DNA of 64,000 nucleotides. It comes from Psettodes erumei (lineage: Eukaryota > Chordata > Actinopteri > Pleuronectiformes > Psettodidae). Numbering within the stretch: position 1 is the stretch's first letter; the number at the start of each line of letters is the position of its first letter. This document shows positions 12,901 to 26,800 of this stretch, piece after piece. Both the position numbers and the translations under genes were made by a program. Where the stretch lies: the NCBI GenBank assembly GCA_016785225.1, contig JAFBJZ010000616.1:2159001-2223000 (forward strand), in the 5' to 3' direction. The notes beneath the pieces are model-generated. The model made no database searches and was not told the DNA's origin. It saw only the letters and a list, made by a program, of their open reading frames with translations.

Positions 12901-15900
12901 TTCTTAAATGTTCAGCAGCAAATGTGAGTTAATCGCCAACTGCGCGTTTAGTTCGTTTACAGCCTCAGCTGATGTAGAGACAATAAGAGAAGAGTGTGTG
13001 GATACTCTCTGGTTTGAAATCCCTCTCTCTGCACACGAATCATCTGCATTTCGTCTCGCTCCTGAGCACCATTCCCTCGGGCAGCCTTTAGACAGGTACT
13101 GCACCGGGCAGAGTCCGCTGTCAGGCGAGCTGGACCCGAGACAGCAGCAGCCACACTGTGAGCTCTCATTACGTAGACGCTTGGCCCCGCCGCAAACACA
13201 GGGAGAGACCGTGGGGAGGAGAGAGAAAGTAACGAAGACTTGAGAGCGGATTAGTCGACCGCGGCAGTGTGCACATATGAATCCGCACGCAATGTCTGGA
13301 AGAGTATTCTGTGCACAAGATCAGGTATGAAGAACCACTAATCATTAAAACAAACATGGAAGAAATCTATTATTTCCTACAGTTCCTGTATCTGTCAACG
13401 CACCTGTTCATGACCTTTAAAATCTGGTGCTGACATTTTTGTTCCGAGCCTTGCTTTTGTGGTGACATATTTAAACCTCCAACGTTACAGTTTAATATTA
13501 AATTTTCTTTGATGTTTACTCCAACTTAGGGAAGAAAAGCTCCTCTAACAGCACTTTGGTCATTTTGGGAGACTAAAGCTCTCAATCCTGGTTCAGAGTC
13601 ATACATACTGTATCAGCTTGTTGAGGGTACGTTACACCAACCACAGCCAGCTTCATGTAGAAAACCTTTAAGATACGTTTCCCAGTGTGGAGTGTGCCTC
13701 TAGTGTTTCTCCAGGTGGGGTTAGGGTTCCTTCCCCTCCACCATCAGCATGGAGGTCAGGTTGGTTGGCGACTTGAACTTGACCGTAGTGGTTGTGCGTC
13801 TCTATGTGTCACCCCTGTGACAGACTGGCAAACCTGTCCAGGGTGAACACCGCCTTGGCCAAATGTCAGCTGGGATTGGCTCCAGCACCCCGTGACCCTG
13901 AACAGATGAGCGCTATAGAAAAAAATAGGTGGGGCCCAGGCCCTTCAGAAAACATAAAGACAGATATTGTTCTTTAACTCTGTCCCATATTCACACCAGT
14001 TAACTAGAAAGATGACGAGATCTTTCACTGAACGGCATCCCAGCAGGATCCCCATCTGGTTTCCTCCACAACCATTTAACCAGCGTTCAGCAGCCTGCTG
14101 GCTGTTTGATATTTACATTCTGCTCTGCCTCAGCGCCTCCTCGAGTGTCACATTAACGAAACCACATGGTTGCCATCCGTCAAAGAATCCGTTCACAGCG
14201 AGCAGTACACAATAAACACAATAAAAATAAAACTAATGTGATCAAATAAGTCCTGAACGTTTCACATATTCATCATTCATTTAATATTAAAGAAACAAAA
14301 TAGTACTGATAGGAAAAAAACAACAAAGCATCTCTTGGTAATTTGGCAACAGCTGTAATACGAATCTGAACAGCGGGTTTAGTAACTATGGCAAATATTC
14401 ATCTCCTCTTGGAATATTAATCCTGTCCACGTGAGACGATGTCCATCCCTTGTAATACGGCTAAAATGACCAGATTGCAGCATCAGTCTGTACTGGCACT
14501 GACCCAAACAGACCCCAACCCCAATCCCAAATCACTCTAAAAGTCATTGCGTGCTCATTTAAAAGCTGATGAATGTTAAGTGAGTGTAAGTGTGACGAAG
14601 GGAATCAATCTCCCTAAAGGCAATCGACTGTTGAGTTACAAAATTGACCAATCAAGTGTAGAGGATAATTTTCCATTAGCGGGGCTGCAGCTCAGACAGA
14701 AACACTGCTACGTCCTATATACTACAGCTGTCATGTTGTCAGCATAACATGTGTATGAGCGGCTTTTATCATTTATCTTCCTCGCTTTGCTTATTGATGT
14801 TGTTGACCGGCTGTCTCTGATCCTGAGCAAACTGGTGAAAACGTCCTGAGCGACCGCTGGCAGGCAGCTCTTACTCGAGGACGCCAGTCAAAAGGGCAGA
14901 GTCCTCGCATTTCAGGAATGCTGAGCGTCAAACCCAGTGGCAAAAATGGAAACCGAGCGTTCCGCTGTCGAGCAGCTGATCAGCGGGAGCCGCAGCTGAA
15001 ACATGCTGCTTTAAGGCTGATGTAAGGCTTTAAGGTCAGCGTTTAGCGGTGTGAACCCAGGGTCAGTGCCGATATAAAATATGACACACGAGGTGAGATC
15101 AAACATTGCTTTATAGCTCGTATTTCACAAGCAAAAAAAAAGGGCTCGTCCATAGCGCTTGATAGACTGTCTATAAAGGAGAAAATAAAAGCTCCCTCAT
15201 CAGTCACTATGTTCAAAAAAGCTTTCATGTCAAACACTCCCGATGGAGCCACTGCAGGCTGAGGACCCTGCTGTCAAATGTTTACTTCAGGGACCATATG
15301 GAGAAATTGTGATTTATGACTGAACTCAAAATGCCTCGAAGTGCCCTGAAGTTAAGTCTGTTATAGTAAAACTTACTTCTTGTAATACTGTCAGGAAAAT
15401 TTAATAACAACAAGACTATGCTGTATTACTCATTCGGAACAACCCCAGGGGTCCTTGAGCATGTTAATGTCAGACTGAAATTAAAATGTATTTTTCTTTT
15501 TCAAATAATGTGGGCGATTTGGACTTATTTGGGTTCAGAACTGTACCAAAAAATCCATTAAGATTTGACTTAATGTTTTGCTCTGATAGCAGTCCTTAGA
15601 TTAGTGTCCTCTATCCACCTCTAGTAGCTACTGGTAATTCTGATTGGTGCAATACCCAATACAGTCTGGGTATTTGGTATGAACGATGAAAGCAGCTAGC
15701 TATTTTTGCTGTAAACAACATAGTTCATGTTAAATGTAGTGAAGGAACAGATGGCTAACACTGCCAGTGGTTCACAACCAACGCTGTGTGAGCATGTTGA
15801 GAAAAGGCCTTTGGGCTTCTGCGATCAGAAACGCGCCTCAGAAGTCGACAGTGCGTCTCCTGACGGCTCGGGCTCTTAATGGCGGTCAGCTGCTGCTGTG

Positions 15901-16872
15901 GAAAACACCACCCACAGGCTTATGGCTTCGACACTGTTCCCGCAAATACAACATGTTTATGCTTTGGGATGAAAAAAAAGGGATGAAGTGTGCACAACAG
16001 CAACCATCATATTTCCCCACAAAAAAAAGGGAGGAGAATTCAAATCTCAGTCAGACAACTCTCACATGCAAAATAGATGCAGAAATACTGTTATAATGGA
16101 ATTCTTATTAGTCAAAAATGTAATTAGTTCCAGTTGGGAGATTGCTAATTTGGTGACAAAACAACTGATAAAAATATTAATAACTTATCAGATTCTGAGT
16201 GGCTTCTGATATCAAACACATCAGACCCTGCCGATGTGGCTTAAACCACCAAGCAACTGATCCCACGTGACTGGAGAATAAACCAGAGAGATAACAGCTC
16301 CAGTGCGTGGTGCACATGGTGCACGACCAAGTCATTTACATATTTGGCTCATAGCAGGTGCCACTAGAAAAGCTCTTTGTGTGAGTTAGGACACAGCAAT
16401 ACAGGCTTTTCTATGGCATCAACATCACAAAATAACAACAGTGACTCGGGAACCTGTCTGGATGCCAAAAGAAAAAACCAAAACACGTCACGTGTTCCCA
16501 CCATGTGTTGAAGGACACAAATGCAAATTTTCTCCTTAAGATGTCAAACAGAGTATTTGTCTAAAGGACACACTGGTGGTGACTGACATTACTTACTGTA
16601 CAACAGGGAAATCATCGTTGTGAGGTCTGTCACTGAGACACGCTACATCATGGATTCACCTCTTGTTCTCTTCTTCTCATCTGGAACAATGGAACATTTG
16701 CATCGACCTGACAGAAACTCACCTGGTCCTCAAAGGACAGGGCCTGTCCAACGTCTCGAGGGAACCCGTCTATGACGATGCCGTTAGCATCTGGGATCTT
16801 CATAATCTTCTGCTTAATCTCAGTTATTGTGGTCTCCTGTGGAGGGGGGGCAAAAAACAACATGATAATATT

Positions 16873-16907
<35 letters not shown>

Positions 16908-19900
16908 ATATGATTATTATTATCATTACATAATTATTGCCACTTGGCGCCTCAGATGTGTTAATGTGCAAAGAGCAATAGACCCAATTTCTATGGCTCG
17001 ATAACATCAATTACCAAATCAGCAATTAGCCAGATACTTGGAAATGTGGCTTTCCAATCTCACATTCAACTTGATCTCACATTTTAAAATGCCAATGCGT
17101 CACAAGGTGTTTCAGCTACAAATGATAAGGCAAAAAAGTTTATATTTGTAATAACAATTTGCTTTTGAAGGAAGGGGGAGATTAGTTTTGTTAATGCTGC
17201 AATTCCCAGCGTAAATGTTATATTTAGTTAAAACCCTTTGGAAATTAATAATGAGTATCTGATTCAGAATACTAAATAATGTGACTGAAAAATTATGATG
17301 GCATAATGGAGAAGTAGTCTTAATTACACTTTAAACCTTTAATGTTTCTGAACGCAGCAGAATGGCTGTCTCAAGTGCACGGGGGGGCAGAGGGCGGCAG
17401 CATCTTTCAGCATCGCTTCCTTCCTCATGGCCGGAGGAGGTCAACGTGTTCCAACGTATTTCTCCAGGCAGAGTGCATCATAGGATACGGCAGAGATACG
17501 CGAGCGGCAGCACTGATCTAAAAATAATGTCTGCAGCCGACGCTGACTAACACAGACATCTCATTTCCCCCCGCGGACTGCGGCATGTGAGCAGCGGGCC
17601 GGCACACCACATGGGGATTAAACCTCGTCTGGGTTCCATCCAGTAGATTAATGTATGCATGTGAGATTTTTTTTAAAAAGTGAGAAAAGCTAATGTAAGA
17701 AAAGCCCTCTGATCCCCTGCATGCCTCGATGTCTGAGCTCTGGATGGAGCGCCAGGCGTCAGACGGTCATCTCTGACTCCGATGGAGACAGCCCATCTAT
17801 AACAGTACACCAGTAATACAGCAGACAGGCAGCAGAGAGAAGCGTCATTAAAGATGTGTACTGCATCGCTGCCTCGTTCAGTCATTCAATATTGCCTATA
17901 TAATAGACACTCATTAGCTAACGTCATTATGTGCAGTGATCAGTTTAACTCATCACTGGCAGGTGTCGTGTTGCTGTGACATTTGCATCAATAAACAGGC
18001 AGACTGCATTGACAGCAAAAAGTAGTGTACATGCTATGGTTTAGGGAGTTTATTAAAGGGCAACATTTTTCATGCTCAGAACTGAACTTGAGGAAATTGG
18101 CAGGCAGAAAATTCATCAACTCATTGCTTTGTCTATAAAATGTCAAATAAAAATAAACCTGTTGGAATTTCCCACACACCAAGGTGACGTGTTCAAATGT
18201 CTCAACAGTCCACAAACGCAGAGAAATTCACATCAATCTGGAACTAGCAAATATCTGGCCTTACTTAAATTTTCAAAATAGCCGCAGATTAATTATCTGT
18301 CGATCGACTAACAGTGATGCAGCTGCTCTGCCAAAATGCCCCGCAAAAAAGTAACAGAGGTTCATTTCCCACAGTTTCAAGTCTGAGCCAGTCTCACTGG
18401 CGTGTTCCGAGCTTTCAGTGGGGCTGCGGATTTTCAAGCATGTCATATAAAAGAAACTTATGCCACTCTAAAGGGGCTGCACAGTGTGAGAGGTCTGCTT
18501 TATGATACGATTTTTCCACAGTCTGAGGATATAGAAGCAAAAGTCTTTAATTTTAGACCAGACTGTCAAACACAGAAGAAGAGCCTCTTGTGAGAAGACC
18601 TGTGGGACTTCTGAGAGAACAGAAGTTCAGATGTACGCTGAGTCACGTGACCTGCGGCGGGTTACGGACAAGCTGCAGCTCTGCGTGGATGCGGCTGTTG
18701 ACGTGATGCTGAACCAGCTTCACAGTCACAGAGCTTAAAACTACAAGAGGAAATGCGTGGATGATTTTTTTTCCCAAGAGCCTTTGCTCTCTTGGCACGG
18801 GTTAGATGGGAACACCGATGGCACTGTTGCCATTCTTTATAAGCTAAGCTAAGCTAACAATCTGTAGCTATTTAACAGGAAGATATGAGAGAGGTATCAG
18901 CCTTCTCATCTAAGTCTCATGAAGAGGCGTATTTCCCCAAATGTCAAACTATTCCTTTAATTTGCTTTGAAAAACTGTGGCACTGCTGAAAACAAGCTGT
19001 GACTCAGTAACACGTCTCTCTCAGCATCATCATCATCATCATCATAAAAACAATGTAAACACAGGCCAGGCTCGCTGTCATCAGGGATCCCATTTAAAGC
19101 TACTGAGCAACAGCCGTATTTTGCCTCTTCCTCTCATAATCGCGTACAGAATCACTGAGAAACCTAATTCTAATCTGCTTTGCTAAAGTAATCACAGGAG
19201 GAAATGAAATGCCTAACAGCCACAAGTCACTTTATTGCATCTAATATGTCTGTAGCTTGGCCCACTTTGCTGTTTATCTCACCGGCTCTTGGTGAACGGC
19301 CAGGAGAGGAGAGATGCAGCGTCGGGCCAGCCGTGGAACGAAGGGATGAGAAATGGTGAGGTGGGCGGTTATTGAAGATGATTCACAAGGGGGGGCTGGA
19401 GCTTAGAAGGGGGGGCACGGTGTCTATGTTACAGACTTGAACCTCACTGCACCACCACAGGCAACGTGGCACCCCCCTGTTTTCATTATGTTAATCAGAA
19501 CGTATCCATGAAACTCCAGTCGCTCACTAAACTGTCTTATGCCATTTGATATATTAGGTAAACTCCATCTGAGGATCTTCAAAGGAAGTGTGTTTATTTT
19601 CAGGAGGGCTTGTCTGTATGGAAACCAAACCACTTTACTCATTAGTCTGCGCGCAGCCACGTGTGACAGGCTGGGTGACAAAACCAAGCACTGCACTGAA
19701 GCCAAAAGAGGCTTACGCTGACTTTTGTTTAAATTTGAGATGTGTGTGTGATGGAGATGGACCAGGACAAAGGATGCACAAAATATGAGATTCAAGTAAG
19801 GGACCATACCTGTGTCTGTGAATTTTAAACAAGCGATGAAACATCTCTGAGCACATTTACACCATCGACAGCGTGTCTCCAGCAGGCATCTGAGGCTCTA

Positions 19901-20816
19901 TGCCCATACTTGCACTGAGAGTCAGATCCTGTACCAAGCCTCTGCTGGCAACCCCCGCTGTCTAGACCTTAAACCACAGGAATCCGCTCCCTTTCGCTAC
20001 CTCAGGGACTGCTTTAAGGTCTCTGCCACCACTTTTATGGATCGGACCATTGTTTTTTAAAACTCTGCTAGAGGTCTCTGCCCGTTTAAAGGAAGTGCTT
20101 GCTCATTGTGGGAACTGTTGGGTTTCTCTCTCTAACATAGAAAGGGCTCGACCTTACTCTGTAAAGTGCCTTGAGATAATGTGCGCTGTCAGAGTACGAA
20201 TAGAAGTGGATTGGTTTAGGATTGAAGTCAACACACTGTAAAATTTTCTTTACTGGCCTTTTTTGCACCATATCCTTCTTAATGTGATACACATTGTGTA
20301 AGTGTGAAGCCTCCACATATACCTGGTGTTTGAATGAGTGGAGCACAAACAACAACAACCACCACCACTGGTGGTCTCTGCCCCTTTTGCACAATTGTCA
20401 TCTTGCAGAGATGGATGTAATATCAAACAGCATCCCTCTCTCATCATATAGATGCTGCTAATTAGTCCCTTGTTACACATACACTGGGATAATGACCCAC
20501 AAGTGCCTGGACGCACTCTTGCCTCTTCTTGTGTTCTCCTCCATTACAAAACACACACACAACCTCTCCACCTCATCTCTCTCCCGCTCTGTTTCTCTGC
20601 TACCTGCGGTGCCAGCTCTCCGTTGGTGATGATTTTAGCGATCAGGCTCCACTTTCTGTTGCTCGTGGCATTGTGGATCATCTTCTTCCTCAGCAGCTCG
20701 CCCACGGACACGTACTGGAAGCCATAGCGCTCGGCGATCTTCAGGCTCTGTGTTCCCTTGCCGCTGCCAGGGCCACCTAGGCACAGTGGGAGAGCTGTTG
20801 ATGTTTGTGGTCGAGA

Positions 20817-20851
<35 letters not shown>

Positions 20852-23800
20852 CGCGAGTGTGAAACATTATGTGTGTGGGCGTGTTAGCGTAGGCGCGTGT
20901 GTGCATTAGTGAGAGAAACCGAGACTACGTGAGACTTTGTGTGTGTGTGTGTGTACATGGCATGACTGTGTGAGTGTAACGTGGGGGAGAGGGGCATGTG
21001 GGGTGGGAGAAACAGGTATGTGTGAACCACCTACATCTGCTAACACATCCTCCATCCATCCTGTTTCTCTCTCTAAAGGATGAGCGAAGGCGTGATGACG
21101 GCTCTTACCATAGCTTCGTGCTGCATGGTTTGGTAAGTGCTCGTATGAATAGCACGCATTGTGTTGTTTTAACATCTCGGTGCAAAGGAGAAGAAACAAT
21201 GAAACTAATTCTCTAAAAAGGACCAGAAGGAACAAAGGGCTGGGGCCGCTGTACAGTAGTGACCAACAACCTGACCGCTGCTCTTAGAGACAGGAAACTG
21301 TGCTTCATTCCAGGATGTCAGCGATGCGACTGTTACCATGGAGATGTCAGCCGCTCCGAAGTCACTCCTGGTTGACAGCCATGCCAGAAGCGAAGTGAAA
21401 TTAGTTGGAGAACAAGATGTGCAGTGGGTAATTTATTCCACTCATGGTGCTACTGTCAGAAATATTTTTTTATTAGAAGAGGGTCTGCCAAGGTGAATAA
21501 AATCCTTACAAATCAGTGATTGCTAATATAGTATTAGGCTGGATGTAAATGAGGTAGTCCGATTCTGACAACTGAGTCTCAGCAAAGTGATGGCAATTTG
21601 TCCTTTAAATTAGTTCCTAGTGATGCTTTGTGTGGAAAGTATCCTGCAGATACAGGCCTCAGTCTTTTGAACCAAGTGCTCGTCAGATCGGTGGGGACTC
21701 ATCGAGGGACTCAACTACCTTCTCACTTTCTTGTTTCCATTCTTCACATGGGTATTTCTGTCGCCATCTGTGCTTCCACATTAGTCCCACATGTTGAAGG
21801 TTTTGTGGTGCAACTGTCTCGCAAATCTCTCCGTGAGGCAGGTTTTTCAACCGCCTTTTAGATGTGGTCGGGTAACATGCAGTTAGCCTGAAGCATGCTA
21901 AGGCTTTAAGAGTCGGGCCAAGGTCACGTTCATGGTTGTTTAGTGTGTGGTAAAGCACGGCAGCAGCGAGCCTGGCTCTGTCCAAAGGCAAAACCTTGGA
22001 GGAGTTTGTGGATTTTTCTTTCCTTTGGATACATGTTTACATCCCTCATGCTAAATTAAGCTCGACATCTCCTGGGTCAAGCCTCATATTTAAAATGCGA
22101 GTTCAACAAAATCTTAAAATAAAAGTATAGACACACTGACGTTTTATTTTAGATTATCGTCTAAAAACTGTGTTTGAGCTGATCCAACTGAGATTTTAAC
22201 ATTTTTCTTTTTACGTGGGAGGACAGGACCCATTTTTCGCAGCACGTACGGGTGGAACTAATAACACCGACGAATGCTCAGTTACATTGAAGTGTTCCAG
22301 CGAGCCACGTGAGCCAGCAAGAGATCCATCAGTACGGTACTGATGCTGCAAATGGAATGCGGCCATTATTATTCACAGTCGCTACCCCGGTGTTTTTGAA
22401 CACGGAGCACTGAAGATTTGTTTTGAATGGGAGGGGCGCCCTAAAACGTGCACTCTATCTCTACATCTCGCTGTTTTCTGATGTTCAACCAGGTCCCCTC
22501 CCAACCTCCCCCTGACCACGCTTGTCTATGTCCGTCGGTCTCCCTCTCCCCCCTCTCTCCCTTTTTGCGCGAACCTGACACACAAAACATTTGCATGATC
22601 CTCCAAAGAGATGACAGCTGCCGCCATCCTGTTTTCCCTCCTTTAAAATAGGGCACTGTGTGCTCACAAAGATGAGATAGGAAGTGGCTTTGTGCTGCGA
22701 GGACCACGCGACTACCATCCACACAGCAGACAGGTACGCGCAGTTTAAAGCGACGCGCTGCAGCAGAAGGCTTTTAAAGCTCCGAGCAGAAGCTGAAGTC
22801 GCTTGCTTACTTTAAAGCTATCTATTTTAAAAGAGGGCCCCTAAATAGCAGCCTTTTTTCAGCCCAGCTCAATCAGTGTCATTACCTTTATTGTGCAGCT
22901 GGCGTGCTTAATTTATAAGATTAATGAATGCATTTGACAGGTTAATGCAGGCCCATCAAGGAAATCAGATTAGGAGAGCGCGAGTGTCTAACAGTGAGTG
23001 ACATGCAAGCAGATCTCCCCCGCTGATACGAGCAGAGAAAGGCGGGGCTACGTTCAAAATACCAGGGGAAAAAAACCAAAAAAAACAGACTGCCTGCGTA
23101 CACACACACACACACACACACAAACACAAACACACTCCCCAAGTCATAGATTCCCACCCAGGCTGTGTATTTTTAGACCGTCAGTCAGGCAAATATAAAC
23201 TTCTTTCATGCATATGGCTACAGCTCTCATCGGGGGCAACAGAGGGACGCTGAGTGCTTGTTCTGCTATGTTTACACATAAAAGCATCTCTCCCATTGTG
23301 TCTTATCTGGATTTCTCCTGAGTCATGTTTTCCATTGGATAAGTGCAGCGAGAAGGCGCATGCGTTCGTGGTTTTAAGGTTTGTGTTTTTGCGCGCTGTG
23401 CGGTCACTCACCGATGACGAGGATGACTTTGGGTCGCGGCCTCGACGGGTCGAACACCTCGTACTCCTCTATGAGCTCGGCCGTCTCCGACAGGTCCGAG
23501 TCGCTCTCGATGGAGAACTGGCTGATGGGAGGGAGGCGGTCATACCGTCTGTAGGGGAAATTGGGACTGTCGGGCAACACTGTCACACACACACACACAC
23601 ACACAAATTCAAAAGTGTAAATCATGTTGTAATTTCAACGCTCTGTCACTTCACAGGTGCAGCTGTCATTGCAGATGCTGCCAACCCCCCCCCCTCAAAA
23701 AGTCCGGCCTGTTTCAAGTCAGACAATACATTTGACAGTGTGACAAATTCAAATGGAGATGGTTCATTCAGTTTGGCAATTATACAGCTGTCGCTCGTGA

Positions 23801-26800
23801 TGCATGCATTGATTATAACACATTCACCAAAGATAGAAATCATCACTTCGTGCCGTTCCATGGGAGCAGAACTGCTATAATTTACATTCTCACTCTGTTA
23901 TAAATCAGTGTTGAGGATGTTATCGATCACACAATTTTAGCGATGGCAACGCACGCAACAGTGAGGTTTTGTTTGCAGCTGAAAAAGAAAGAGGAGCTAC
24001 CGTGAAACCTCACAAATTCCTCTTGTCGAGACAAAAACTATTTAGAAAAACTCAGAAGGTACAACTTATCCTGCGCCGCCTGCCTGAATCTAAAGGCTTA
24101 CTCTCACCCTATTGATATTCCCAACACATAAATCGCACATCAGGCCAACGGTAAAATACATTTGGGGAGCCAGAGCAGTGTTGTCTTCCGGCGAATAGTT
24201 TAAAATGCGTGAGACCTGAGCTCTGGCTGTCACAGGAACAGGAATCGCAGTACATGGAAATCTCTAACCCTGATCACGCTGCAGTTCCCAGACGGCTAAA
24301 TGCTGCGGCTGGCAAAAGGTTACACCCGTCATCGCCACGATATTAAAAAAGCAAGGCAAGATGGGAATTTCTGTCCTTAATGCGCCTTGAATAATCTTTC
24401 TGACTGTGAAGACTTCTGTTCTATAAATATGATCTCGGTTGCTTGGTGTAAATGTTGTCTGTAAAGCCTGTAAACAAATTTTTACTCACACACACATAAC
24501 TCTGTTCTCTTTTATTCTCACAGTCAGCCAATGTGCGCATCGCTGCCCCGCACTGACTCACACAAATACGCAAAAACGAGAATGTTTGAACTTAAAATGG
24601 ACGTAACAAAACAGCGCCAATGGAAAATGTCATTAGCGTGCAAGAGCCATATTTAAGAACTTTGCTTTGCAAATTTTAACCCAGTTTTGCATCGGCAGTG
24701 CTTCCAGCATCGGTTCGACCCGCTGGAAACCACAGCTGGGAATGATAAGTGATGAATGGAGAACCTTCTCTTATCCCTGCTCTGATAAATAATTAATTTT
24801 TGGGCAAACAGCCAACAAATCTGCAGGTCAGTAAAGGCAGCACAGGCATGTTCAAGGCTGCGATCTGCACACTGGATTCTGGTTTCACCTACCAAAAGCA
24901 GCAGGTGCTGTAATCATGTTGTGTTTGCGGGTGCTCTGGTGGCCCAACAAATGCTTTTGGCGTCGTTACAGAAACAAAAATCTATCCAGGAGAGGTGATG
25001 CGCACAGCTGCGCCCCGCACTGCAGCGGGAGGAGCACAGCCTCCTATCTCACTGAGCTCTTCAACTCTTGGAGTACCACCAAGGGCGGCACAACAGTTTT
25101 AACAGTGTGTCTACAGCGGGACTCGTGAGAGTACAATACAAATGTCAACACCCTTTCCTGTTCAAACACTCAGCCACTTTGGTCCCGATTGTGTGAGAGG
25201 GGAAGGTGTGGATTCTTGGAGAGAAAAAAAAAATGTTTTGATAGATGTTTTAGTTCCCAGTTGGCAGCTTTTTCTCCTAGTAACAGAAAATTGCACTGTA
25301 AACATGAAGGTGCTGAAGTGGTCCCAACTAACGTTTACTGTCTGTAATCTGCCGAACACTTTTCCCAGCCATTGTTTTGTCTGTAAAATGTCAGAAAATT
25401 GTTAAAAAAAAAGAAGAAAAAAAAACAACAAAAAAAAACACTTTTTAAATGTTTTGCTGTGTCTGACTAACAGCAGATATATATCTGAAGAGACAGTGTT
25501 TACCACACACAACAAGTTAAAGTAGGAAATCTTCACATGTAAGGAGGTGGGGCTACTAAAGTTTTGGCCTTCTAGCATAGAACTTAAATTTAAATGATTA
25601 ATCTGACACTAAAATTAGTGCTGATCAAACTTCTGTTTGCCAGCTACTATTTCCAGCTCTGCTGCGTTTTACTATACAGCGCAATGAGCGTTCACTGCTC
25701 ACCGTTTCTGAAGAGGGACCTGCGAGACTGACCCCCGTTGAGAGGGGGGAGGGACTTCTTCTCCTGGCCCACAAAGGTGTCCCATCGCACCTTGTCTGAT
25801 CCCCCGAGCTCCCGCACTTTCTTCAGACAGGCCTCCAAGTAGTCGATGGGGTCATCGGGCCGGTAGTACATCAGACCCGTCAGCAGGCTCTGGACGGAAC
25901 AGCAGAGGTGATGAGACACAGAGCAGCCCGCCTTAATGAGGTGAAGTTTTTGAAGTGCAGAGCTGGTTGTCTTGGCTTGGCTCCAGCCCGGGAGGGGGAA
26001 ACAAAACATCTCATTTTAGAGTCAAATAAACAACAGAACCCCGACGACCTGCTATTATTGTCGATGGGGGAAGCCAGTCGCCGTGATGAATGTGAGAACC
26101 AGCTCCGTGCCAGAACACAAGTCAGCTGTTTGTTTGTGTGACATGATTTAAAACAATACCTTCCTCCGGGGACTTCCATCTCCACCCTCCTCGCATGAAA
26201 AAAAACAGAGAGCTGCTCCCAGGCTGGAAAACAATCCAGTGCGCTCATTTACCTTGATTGATCATGAATCCGCTTTTATACGAGCAGCAGTTGTAAGCAA
26301 TAAAAAAAAAAGACACTGCAGTTATGATGCTAATGTGTCACTTCACTGCTCAGTGTAATTTGAACTGGCTGTAAATAAACAGGCAGTGATTGCTGGCACA
26401 CATTAGCCGCACTGCACTCACAACTGAGTCTAATTAAGTGGATGAGCCAATTAACCGCGCCCTCAGGAAAACCAAGATTATGCTTCATTATTTTATTCCT
26501 TTAAGTTCCCATACGGTGTCTGTCTGTGCTGGCCTTACTGTAGTTTCTAGCATTGCCATCACATTTCTTTGACTATTAATGAAGTGTTTACAGGAATATT
26601 CATTTTGAGTCCTCTCTGACTTTATGGTACTTTGATGTCTGTCGACCACAAATTCATGTTTCTGATGCAATAATGATAACGAGTCATGCTTTTTGGTAAC
26701 CTGTCGTAAATAGACTTATTTTGAGTTTTTCATGATAAAGCAATGGGGCTGGGGACATACACAGATTGCCTCACGTCAATTGAAATCAAATTACGCAAAG

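Larger units (their letters stand above)
6998..16722 (-). other. AK5 intron 5 (9.7 kb)
   Basis: Large intron without recognisable exons on either strand. It contains a CA tract (8766-8790), a dispersed repeat copy (about 9660-10000), a Tc1-type terminal remnant (about 11185-11392) and a LINE-type 3' repeat (about 13680-13925). I saw nothing identifiable in the rest, including 7000-8760 and 14000-16700. Conserved enhancers could be present but cannot be recognised from one species. Confidence 0.8.
16837..20603 (-). other. AK5 intron 4
   Basis: 3.8 kb. On the plus strand, next to exon 5, is a CA-then-TA tract (16873-16908). Further along are dispersed repeats at 18098-18310, 18770-18962 and about 19990-20215 and a CAT trinucleotide tract at 19025-19045. 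The 127-codon frame at 19424-19807 (minus) has no recognisable domain and looks accidental. Nothing else identified. Confidence 0.8.
23580..25702 (-). other. AK5 intron 2
   Basis: 2.1 kb. It begins, on the plus strand, with a CA tract (23584-23604) touching the exon 3 acceptor. It also holds a fragment of dispersed repeat family A around 25366-25402, followed by an A-rich stretch to about 25440. No exon or RNA gene seen. Confidence 0.8.

Noticed and set aside
19424..19807. 127-codon minus-strand frame in AK5 intron 4
   Set aside because: No domain or splice support and ordinary AT-rich composition; probably chance.
20544..20906. THTHTH- and VCVCVC-rich frames at microsatellites (also at 2446, 5113, 22942, 52461)
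   Set aside because: They are translations of CA/GT repeats, not proteins, though the 20544 frame does contain the real AK5 exon 4.
23254..23880. 208-codon plus-strand frame, the longest single frame in the window
   Set aside because: It runs antisense across AK5 exon 3 and the CA repeat (giving a His-Thr run); the true coding strand is minus.
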